The notes below the pieces were generated by a model that saw nothing but the letters and a program-made list of their open reading frames with translations, did no database searches and was not told the DNA's origin. 64,000 bases of DNA from Asterias amurensis (Eukaryota; Echinodermata; Asteroidea; Forcipulatida; Asteriidae), in the NCBI RefSeq assembly GCF_032118995.1, contig NC_092667.1:6192931-6256930 (forward strand), given 5' to 3'. This document shows positions 49,801 to 61,800 of this stretch, one piece after another; the first letter of the stretch is position 1; every line of letters begins with the position of its first letter. The position numbers were made by a program, and so were the translations under genes.

Positions 49801-52800
49801 GAGATGATGATGACTGCTGTAACCATGATGGCTTTCTTGAGTCACTTGCATACCTGTCAATCATATCAATTTTAATTGAAATTATCCCAATTATGTTCAG
49901 TTTTTAAAAGAATGTAACCCCTGTCGTCTGTTTCACCAAACTCTTTCTAACTTAGGATTAATCTTAGGACTTAGGACGAGTTACTTTCCGTGTCCATCGT
50001 CGCATTGAACCCATCCTAAGTTAGGAAGAGTTAGTTAGTTACTCGCCCTTACTCTAGATAGGATTAATCCTAGCAGTTTGTCAAATTGCCTGCATGCACT
50101 GTGAACTTCTCCCCAAGTTTCAAACGAGGTGAATAAACAATGGGTAAAAACCTTGTCCTCTGGTCGGTACTTATCTGCTAATTTGAATTGACTTATTTTG
50201 ACAAGGTCCCTAAGACAAAAGATTTTAACCTTTACTAAATGAAAACATGGCTTTTAGTTTCCATTAATAATTGGTTTGATAACCCTTTCAGGATTGGAGG
50301 TTTGCTCGGCTGAATTGGACGGCTTTGATGGACTCCGCTACATCCCTGATCCAGACCCTGAACAATCTTCAAGCATCCCCACCTCACCTTGACCTCATCT
50401 ACACTGAGGAGTGGGCTTTGGAGAAACTCAATCAAACCCTCGACATCTTGGGAACCCTGGCCCCAGTCACCTCTACCATGTAAGAAAACATAAATTGTTA
50501 CTGTACTTCATACATATTCATGACAGAGAACCGAATTCTTACTGGTCCATTCATCATGACATGCTAGGTAGTTTTTTGTCTGTTTACCAATTGTATGGCA
50601 GTGTTCATGCATGTGTAGTGCAGACTGCCCCATCTGTAGTAGTCTACCACACAACCAGCAATTGTGGAACTGTCGCACGGATGGAGCGCACACATGCGAA
50701 CACACAACCTTATGGATCTGGTTTGTGGGGTCCCTGCTGTTGTTCTATTGTTTGCTTCTCTTAATAAATTCCTTATGGGGTCCAGGTTGAAAAAATAATT
50801 CCCTTGTAGAGTTCATCGTTCCATTGTGTACAAAAACATGCAAGGGCACTTGTGTAAGCTCATCGCCCTAGCAACATACACACACACCTCAGTGATACAT
50901 TTACACTCTAGACATTCCTTTGTTCTGTACACTCAAGAAAACTCCTACTCAGTAAGCAACAGTGTGTGGAGGTGTTTATGTCCACCTGGTGTTGTAAGTC
51001 CATACATTATGTGGACCTCTTTTGTTCTCAGGTCCACATAACTTATGTAGCGTTTAAACAATATAAGATGTCAACACTCGCAAAATGTCAATGTGCGATT
51101 TCCTGAGCTCAATGATACCAAACTGAATATAACATAACATGGTTTGTTTTGGGCGTACATTTGACATTAGTTCCTCTTGTTTATTTGCAGCCAGGCTAAA
51201 CAAGATTGATCAATAGAGTAAAATGATTCATTACAGGTCGGTTGCAGACTTTGAGAGCTTGTTAATGTTCTTGGATAGCATCTTGATGGAGACTGGGGAC
51301 GCTACGTATCAAGCTATCATAGCGCAGCTTAGAATGGAGGATTACATACGAACAGTGCTGCTACACCAGATGGACATGTTCATTGGTAGGTTTCAAGATA
51401 TGGGAAGGGGGGTAGGGACGTGAAATCATTTCAGGGGCTTTTTAGTACCTCGAACCACCTATTTGTTCGATTTGGCTATGTTCATTTGGGATTGGCTGTG
51501 GTCTAACAAGACGTTTTTATTGGGGGTAGGCAAAGAAATAATTTGGGGGGCTTTTTATATCAAACCATTCATTTGTACTGGTTGGATATTTTCATTTGTA
51601 GGTTTCAGGATCGACAGTGTTGGAACTAGACATTTTAAACAAAATGGTGGGTGGAGGGAGGGGAAAGAAATAGTATTTTTAAAATCAAAAACGCTAAAAA
51701 ATCAGGCTTCATATTCTAAAAAATACATGCAAGGCTTGCACATTCCCGCTGGCAGTCACTGAAAAAGTAAGGGTGATCCCTGACTGTTAAAACTGAAATT
51801 TAGGAAATTGTTGTGTTTATTTGTTTACAGGACAAAATATAACAGTTCCAACCTTGAAGGAATTATTTGCCGATGTTGACAGCGTTACAAGTCTTCTGGC
51901 TCTGTGGGACTTCACTCCAGAAATGATTGAAGCAGTCTTGTCTCTGTCCACTCAGCAACCAGATGTAAGCAGTTTAATTCATTCAAACTTATGAGACGTC
52001 TTTCGTCACCCATAGAAAATTTACTATTGTTTCTATTCAAAATAAATTATTATTATTTTGATCTATTAAATAGATAAAAATAATAACATATTGCATCTTT
52101 ATTGCATTTTGATGTGAAATTGAAAATGTTTGTCAATTTCACATCAAAATGCAATAAAGATGCAGTAAAACGCAATCTCTTTGTAGATTTATGTTGAGAG
52201 AAGTTCCTTGAGGGTGTGGTGCCTTGTCTAAGTTGTTTTGATTTATTCAACAGAAAGAATATTACCTTTGTTTTTGTTCTTGTGATATATTAATCCTGAT
52301 TTTCTTCACAATTTGCAGTGGTCGGTTTTCTGGACAACACCTGACCCATTTGAGTATTTCTGCTCGACCAATCAGTTCGAAGCATTTTTCAAACTGCCCG
52401 CCGGTAGCCAATCCAATCTAACAGCCGTACAGGAAGCTGTGTGCTCTCTCAACTTCAACCTGATCCAGCTGGAGCTGTCGCAGTTCTACAACGTCAGCCA
52501 AATCCAGTTGGAGATTGATGGTATCATCAGACATGACCCAAGCCTTGAGCCATTCAACTGGACAGTGTGGATTGTTAATAATATGCGTTGGTCCGATGCT
52601 GTGAATAGACTAGTCTCAATGCCTACAGGGTTTGTGGTGGACACAGCTTGGTGGAATAAGACAGAGGTCAGAGTTCATGATATCCTGATGAACTGGCTTG
52701 AGATGCAGAGCATGACCTCGACAGGGAACAGGTAAAACCTTGGCACCTTCTCAAAACTATTCCCAGATAACTTGCGGACTGACTTCTCCACAGTTGACTT

Positions 52801-55800
52801 TCCAACCTGCAATATATTCCAAAGCAGTCCAATTATATTGTGGATAAGTTTAAGAGGAAAGTTTTTATTGTGGATTAATTAGAGGGGAAAATATTCCAAC
52901 AGGCAATTTGTTAACAAGATGACAAATGGAGACAAAATAGAACTAGCTGTTACAAATTGCTTACCAGCCAACAGGACCTTTGGTGTAATGCCAAAAATAG
53001 TGAGTTGTTTCAACCCTAGCAGAGTATTTCTCAAAGTGGCGATCACATTTTTATTTCAAGAAAGAAAGTTGATGACTCCTTCCATCATTCTTTACTGGTA
53101 TGGCCATAAAATAAAAATACCTCTCTTCCATCTCAAGCCCCCTACTTCATACTTTCTAAACTGAATAACAATATTGTTTTGATAGCACTGTGGGGTACCT
53201 CCAAGCAATAGAAGCAAACTTGCGATCCAGTGGTGTATGGAACATTGTCAAACCCTACATAGACATCTTCACTATTGCATTGGAAGGCAATCCTGGTAAG
53301 TCTCACCTCGGAAAATTTTTGTATCAATGTTGGTTGAATAAAGAAAAATTTACGATAGCGGGATTTGAACCAATGACCTCCAGATGAATGAGCCGACACA
53401 ATGGTATGATATTTTGACACTTCTCTATTTGTTTCAGGGAGCACAGGTACCATGCTGACAAACCTCTTTAACTTTACTTCAGTGGATAGTCTGGTGACCA
53501 GCCTGAGTGTCTCACCTGAACTACTGAAGGTGTCTCTTGCCTCTAGTGCCTTCTCTATATATGAGGTAAGGATAATTGTAAAAACTTATTACATGCAGAA
53601 ATCATATACATGCAGTGGATGGCATGGTTGCCTTGTGCATCAAGGGCTCATATCTCAAAACTGTCACCCTGGTTCAATTACTGGCTGGCCCCATTTGTGA
53701 GTAGAGTTGCGCATTGGGTCACTTCTGTGTCATGAGGGGTTTTCTCAAGGCCCTTCTGTTTTCCACTCTCTAGAAAACAAAATACTTTTGATATCTGGCT
53801 GTGTTTCGAGGTCATATTATATATTGGTCAATGTGGCTGGTCGCTGAAGGTGTCCTGCTTTCTTGCTTCTTGAACATGTTATAGCCTTGTTCTTGTAATC
53901 CAGCTTCTTAGCCTGGAGTAAAGACATTAAGCAGAATTATATCAATTCCTCTGTGTTTGTTTCTCTCTCTCTTATACCCAGCTTGCGCTGTTTGAAAACC
54001 AGGGGGTATGGAATGATGTATTCTGCAACAGTACTGTATTCAACTTTAGGTATCCACTGCCCCCCACTGTGAATTCAACAGCAGTTCAGCAAGCCATGTG
54101 TGCACTGAATCGAACCGAGTTCTTCAATCAGGCATTTGAGACATACAGAATTGACATACTGAAGCTGCAACCATTGGTAAATATTTCAAACAAAATTCTA
54201 ATGAATTGACAGCAGAAATGTTGTAAAATTCACAAATTAGAATTGTTTTGTTATTTGTAAAACATATTTTAAAACACTGATTATTCTTAATGACCACGTA
54301 CAAATGAAACAAATTGAACCCCCAAAAATTTCCCAATGTTGTATTCACAGTTGACACAAATCCTGAGTCCAACTGGCCAACCTGCAGGCAGCGTGGACTG
54401 GGAACACATTGTGAAGTTAACGGAGGAGCTTAGTACATTCCTTATGGAGATGCAAACTATTCCTAACTTCCTGTACACTCAGAATATGCAAGGAATGCAA
54501 ACCTCAATAGTGGACCTTCTCAATGCTGTACAGGAACGCAATCTCATGGTGTAAGTACTGTTAGATTTATAATAGTAATAATTATAACAATAATCTTGGG
54601 TGAGGTTTGCGGTAGCGCCGTGTGGAAATCTCTTTAGAGTAGCATCTAGCAACCGAGTCCAACCTTCTCCTGAAGACGATCAGAGCATACCGATCAAAAC
54701 ATTGAGTTGTCAGCTACCAGTTATATTCAGAACCAACACTACTCAAAAGAGATTTACACCTGGTGTTTCTGCAAACCTCACCTTGTTATACTCCCACCAT
54801 GCAAAGTTTCAAATCCTACTTATAACTTTACATTTATACCTCGCTAAACACTATTTTTGTAAGCACTACAGCATTTACATAGCACCATGTAATGGTTTAC
54901 AAGGGACCAACACACGGGACCCACAGCTTGGCGTCTCATCCAAAGTATAAAGCAATATTGTTTAAGTATCTTGCCTAAGGACACAAGTGTCATGACCGGG
55001 ACTCAAACCCACACTCTGATGAACAGAAACAACAGAGCTTGAGATATCCGTGTGCTAAACCTAGCTCAGTCACATCATGCCATTCAATTATTTTACAAAA
55101 TTGTACTTACACAATTCAGGTTGTAATATTTATGAATTAGGAATGGAAAACTGTTTACGGTTAATTGCTTTCTGTGTTTATTATTTGCTTCTTGATAATA
55201 GCGATGACATATGACTTTGTGTTGTTGTTTATGTTGTCTAGGATGATATCAGTGCTAGAAGAGATTCGTCCTTACTTCCAAGATTCTCGATTGATTACAG
55301 ACATCCAAGATTCACTGCAACAATCATTAGACCAATTAGACTGGTTCAGCGCTAGCAAGTATGTGTTTTTGTTTATCCGTTTGTGTTTTGACTTGACTCT
55401 TTTAACTGCATCACTAACCTCATTGCAATGTTCAAGCCACAGGAATGCACTTTGTTTGGGTGTTTGTTTGTTTATTTTTTGGGGTTGTTGGGGTGTTTGT
55501 TTATTAAGAGGATCCTTCCATTAAGGGGACTCATCAAAGATGTATTGACATATAAATTGAGATGCATGTTTTTGTATGTTTTTCAGTCCATTGGGGTCGT
55601 TACAGTTGGTAGAGGAGCAGTTGAAGATAGCCGGAGTGTGGCATTATGTCACACCCTTCTTGGAGATGGCCAATGTGATACTTGATGGAGTCAACAATGA
55701 TCTTAACCCTGGAGGTATGTATGCTGAAACATTCTTTTCTTCTGACAACTTAAACCTGTTATCTTCAAGTAATTCCTTTTCCAGTTGACTTAATTGGATC

Positions 55801-58800
55801 ATGCACTAACCATAGGACTGATGACTGTGCCAAGAAGATTAGTTACTCATCCATTAAGTTTAATGACACAAGTCATTCAAAGTAAGCACTACCACTGTCG
55901 AAAAGGTGTCAGGTTTTCTGAGTTCTTGTGGCGACACTTAGAACTTTCCTTGAATGCACCAATGTGGCCCTGGTTCAAGTCCTGGCTATATATTGGAATA
56001 GATTTGAGCGTTAATTTTCTTCTATGCCACAAGGTCCTCTGGTTTCCTTCCATCCGGAAACACCAAACACTTTCAATCTCTTCCTGTGGTCTGTGGTAAT
56101 ATATGGGTCGATGTGACTGGCTGCCATAACACATTGCCTGTACTCATTGTAGCTAGAACTTGTTAGAACTCATTGTTGCTGCATCCTTTGCATTTCAGCT
56201 TCTTAACTTCAAGCAAAAATGATTAGTCTCCCAAATTATTATACTTTTTAAGTATCAAAGGAAGTTTCTTTGTATTTTTAGCAAACTAAAGACATTTTTC
56301 AAAATAATCGATAATTGTAGTAAAGAAGTTTGAATTATGATTATTTTTCTGTTTTTTAGGAGAGGCTCTACCAGCCTTTTTGTACAACAGAACTGTACTG
56401 GATAGGTTCTTACAGAGTGCATTGGACAGGGTATCTCCAGAGCTGGCTCAGACCATTATACTGGAGGAGTTTTACTCCATTGCAACGGTAACTTCTCTCT
56501 TCATAATATTGTCACTTGTTCCTACTTTTACCAAAGCCCACACTCCTCCCAAAAGAGACTTACATGGTTGTTCTTGCATGCTTAATAGACATTAATACTT
56601 TCAAATACCAGAACAAGCTAGTTAATTATAAATATCAAATTTATCTGAATGCAGTGAATTGTTCCAGTTGTGCAAACATACAAATGCTTGTCAATGTTTG
56701 CAAACAATGTTTAGTGAAACTCAACACCACCAATAGACAACAAATGTATTTCTTAGGTATTCAAAGGTGCTTTAAAAATAACCATTTTTTATGATGACTT
56801 GATTTCAAGTTGGTGATGCATTTTTTGTTGCAAAAATAGTTAGGGATGTTTTGTTCCTTTGTCCTAGTCTGCATGAAGCCTTCTACGTGATATTTGTTTA
56901 AGTTTGATTATTTGAAACTCTAAATGGTATCTTCTTATTATAGTTAGCTATCCCTGCGATTCACCTCTGACCTTGATTCAACCCTGATTTGTATTTCTAT
57001 ATTCTCTAAACGAGAGGTAATGTTATTTTTTTTTGCAGGCAACATAAATAAGCTGGTATGGGGAGAAATATTAATGACATTTAATGAATTATTTTTCTTG
57101 TGATTTTTCCTGAAACAGTTGGCATATCGTCATTTGACTAATACATGGGAGGAGACTTTCTGTACACCTTTTAGGGGCAACTCTTATTACGGTTACCCAC
57201 CCGAGATTAATGGAACTGCCCTGAGACAGATGCTGTGCCAGTTGAACCGAACAGAGTTCTTTGGGATGCTCGATTTCATTACAGGGGTGGACGTGCTGCG
57301 TGTGGAACAGTTGGTAAGGATGAGGTTATTTGTCTTTATTGGAAGTGTCTGTATTTCTTGAGTGGTGTCCTTGGTCAATGATGTTACAACAGAGTTGTCC
57401 CAAGATCTCCCTGTCCCTCATACTTGTAGATATTTCTTCCAGCTGTCACAAACCCAGTGTCCCTTTCCTTATGTCTACATAAGTCAGGTGACCTTGACCT
57501 TGCTTAGGCTCCTAGAGGACAAGCTTGTTGGCTGAATGCTCAGGTTGGTGATAGCAGTTCCCTGCAGACTCTTCTCATGCAGAGTTTTGCACTAAGCTTG
57601 GGGAACCCAAGACAGAGATCTGAGTGGGATCTGTTTCTTTGAATGATTAAATATCAGTTGTGTCCATATGTAAATGTGTCTATACAGTCCATACCCACTC
57701 CCACCTTGCATAGTGGGGATGTATTCAACGTTTTGGATGAAAATATCCTGAGAGGTTTCTCACAAACTTTCACAAGTGACTTTCATATTTTTGCCTATCA
57801 TAAATCAGCATTATTTTGACAAAAAACAAACAATAACTCTACCTTATAATTTCATTGAATCAAGAACTAAATAGTCCTTTTATTTACAGATCTTTGAAAT
57901 GTATAACTACATACCACGCCCTCCTCTCAACGAGACATATCAGCAGCAGTTTGACTGGGAGGCACTCATCGCTAACGTCGACTCCGTTATTGTTGCCGTG
58001 CAAGGCATGATGGGAACGCCATCATTCAATGAAAATGGCAACATGACGCAAATGTTGATTTTACTACAAGAGCTGCAGGCTGGACTCTCTCAATTCAACC
58101 TGAAGTTGTAAGTTTTCTCCATCATCAAAACTTGAAATGAAGTTTTTGGGACATCATTATGATAACTGGATACGTCATTTGATGCAAACCTTTTGGACTT
58201 ACTATTACACACATTACTCGTTAAACATCAAGACCTAATTGGCAGGTTGATCAAAAAGCTGCGCTAAAATAATTGCCTCAAAGAGAAATTGATGGGGTAC
58301 ATTTTTAATGATTATAGGTTGAACAATACAAATTGACTAGAGCGGGACTTGAACCTATGACCAACAGATTAACAGGGCGGCACTCTACCTACTGAGCTTT
58401 CTAGCCCTATGTTCATAGTCTCCTTAATTTGTCAATATCTTTGTTTTCCTGACTCACACAATGAATAAAGCCAGACTTTTTAGAGGCTTGTTATTTGATG
58501 GTTGATCACACAAAACATAAGCACTGTATGTGACTATTTTGTCATCGGTCCTATATATAATACCTTAAAGCAATGCAGAGGCCCAGTCACACACAATATG
58601 CTTAAGATGTTCTTTTAGTTGGTTGAACCTGATTTTAACAATTCTCTTGGCAGGACGGTTGAAATTCTTGAGCAACTGGATCCTCTGATGAACCAAGGCG
58701 GAGTTTGGTTGGATGTCAAACATTATGTTGCCACGGTGACAGATATTGCGGAAATCATCAATCAACAACTTGAACTTCTTGCTGGTGAGTACATGAAATG

Positions 58801-61800
58801 TTTGAGTGAAAAAAAAGAGAAAAAGTGTTGTTTTTTCCCTGAACAAATTTTGAAATCACACTGATTGACTGATGCTTTCTCCTTCAGAAACTGGTTACAC
58901 CATTGAAAACTTATTCAGTGATGCGGCCCCAGCCTACTTGACCCAATTCCTGTCACCTGAAAATGTACAAGCTCTACTGAATGCTTCCATCAATCCTGGC
59001 ATGGTAAGCAGAAAATATTGCTAAAATAACATTATGCTGAGCATAAATAAGCAGGATACCGGTCACATATAGTACATGTGACATTGTATTGTTGCTGCTA
59101 ACTCTATTCTCGTAAGTGAAAATTTGTTGTGCTTAGGCTAATTGTTGTGCTTAAGCAGCTCTATGAAACTGGCCCTGGTTAAGCTTGAATTGCTCATTAA
59201 TGGTTTGTCTTGATCAATCAGTCCAGTACACTGGTCATAAGTTCTAATGGCTAAGTCATTAGGATGTGGGTTCAAATCCTAGTCATGACACTTGTGTCAA
59301 AATTGATTGAAACTATTTAAAGTTTTTGTTTTGTTTAAATAGATTGGAATCTTAGCCCAGCCTGTGGAGCTGTCTTCAGTCCTTTGTGATGCTGCTCAGT
59401 TCGATGCATTCATTCTTCTCCCAGAAGGTTCTGATAAAGCTGCTATACAGAGCGCCCTCTGTGGGTTGTCCATGGCCAATGAGACCTTATATGACCTCAT
59501 GGCAACGTTTAACTTCAACAAACTACAACTTGAGGTAAAGGGCTAAACACAAAGTTGGTTCTTTTCATTTTTTTCTTCTTTTTTTTTTATATATTTTTTT
59601 TCTGCCAATTAGGATACAAACTACATAATTTATGTAAATTTATGTAAATTTCAGATTCAAAAGTTATTAATGAGCAACTTCCCACCTGGCACCCCAGTGG
59701 AAGTTGGCTGGCAACAGACTCTGGATGAATTCCAATTGGTAGTCAACAACTTCCTCACCATACCAACCGGTCATGATTTCCTGGGGGTCTTCCTATCCCA
59801 GTGGCTTGCCCTGTCTCTACCAACAGGACTTCTCCCTCTCATGCAATCAAATCTCACGTAAGTCACTTATTTCTTCCATTTTGTTGTATCAATTCTTAGG
59901 AGTATTACTCAAGTAGGATTCAAACTCACAACCTTTTCCAATTTAGAGTAGATGTCTTACCACTTGACCACCCGAATTGCCCGGTAGCTAGAGGCAGTTT
60001 AAATCCTATACTTTAACAAGTGTTAAATTTGCAGCAGGATAAAGAAAAATATTTGGTTTTACCCATACACTGATGTGTGTTAAGCACTGTATACCCAGTT
60101 CTTTCCATAGTCCCTTGATAACAAATGCACTGGCATAATACTTGGATGGGACTTGAACCAATTTGGAATTATAAAAAAATAAATATTCAAACTCGGTCGT
60201 TTGAGATTTAAAAGCCCACTCTCCCCTCTTAATCTCACTTCGTAATCTTCCCTAATCTTTCCCTTGTTAATCTCTTTAATCCTGTCCAGCTTGGATCTTA
60301 TTAGTAACTGTGATCAGAGCCTACCACCAGAGCTCATCAACACTAAAGCTTTTTAATCTCTTAATCTCTTTAATCCCATCCAGCTTGGACCTTATTAGTT
60401 ACTGTGATCAGAGCCTACCACCAGAGCTCATCAACACTGAAGCTTGTTAATCTCTTAATCTCTTTAATCCCATCCAGCTCGGATCTTATTAGTTACTGTG
60501 ATCAGAGCCTACCACCAGAGCTCATCAACACTGAAGCTTGGCAGACCATGATTAAGCCAGCACTGGACAAAGTTGACCTCGTTATGCAAATTACTGATGA
60601 CCTTGTATTTGCACTGCCAGGTAATGGTTTGTTTGCACATAGTAGTCAAACACTCTTAAATGCACTCTTAACCCCTTTCACACTTAGTGAATTCCCAAAG
60701 AAAATCTCTGAACAATTGGGTTGCCCTTTTACACATGAAATGTTGAAATGTTAACTCAGGCAAATTTCACTTGAAGGGTTTTTTCAATGGCCTTCTAGTT
60801 TACCTATTTGTATCCGCATCCTTTGCAATTCAGTTTCTCAGCTGCAATTAAGGATGACAAGCCTCCCAAATGATTATTATTTGATTACTATTTTGATGGT
60901 TATGTAGGTCATCAAGAGGAGCTTCAGAGTCTTCTAAACAACATGACATTAATAGTGGATCTACTCACAGTCTTTACTGAGGTTAGAGATGGGATCATGG
61001 CCGCCGGCACATCCATTCTGTTTGACCCGTTCAAATTATCAATGGTAAGACTGAGTGCAACTCTTATTCAACCCTCCACCTATCTGGTGTTGACCACCTT
61101 GCTTGAACTGCATATCCTGTCCGCCACTTTGTACTTCAAAATGTATACACAAAGGAAGTGACAACTCAAAATGGTGGGAAATGGTAGACCCGCATTTTGC
61201 AGTTTGTGCGTTATGTGTTTGCTAGGGGTCCCCAATTGTGGAGCCTGTAAGCGGTGATATGCGAAAGGGTATAATCTGTAATAAGGAACTCCTTAGAGAA
61301 AGTCAGGATGTCTTGTTTAATATAAACCTCACTGGGGGGAAAAAAAACCTATACAAGCGCTAAGGTTACTTTTTGTGTTTAGGTTTTGTAACATCGAGTC
61401 ATATTATCTTGGGGTTATTTCTTTCAGGCCAGCCGATTAATCTTCGACATTGTTAGAGGTGATATACCAGAGGGTATAGTCTGCAATGAGGTACTCCTCA
61501 AAGAAAGTGAAGCTGTCCCAGCTTATATAAACCTCACTGACGTCAGCAACCTACTCTGTGGAATCCAGAAACTTGTACATACACAAGCTGTCCAGGACAC
61601 TCTAAGGATCGTGGCATTTGATGATATCATGCTGAAGGTAAACAGTCAATCCAATCGGACATTTTCATCGAGAAATTGTTTGCCCACACAGTTACATATG
61701 ATGGGCAACGCAAACCTATTATCATTGAAATGCTACTCAAACCATTTGACAAAGTCTTATTTTATTTGTACCAGATCACTGCTCTGTTTGAGGTGTACCC

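Noticed and set aside
31237..58445. Genuine tRNA genes (Leu-like and Lys-like)
   Set aside because: Copies are degenerate, multi-copy and carry common non-tRNA tails, so they read as SINEs.
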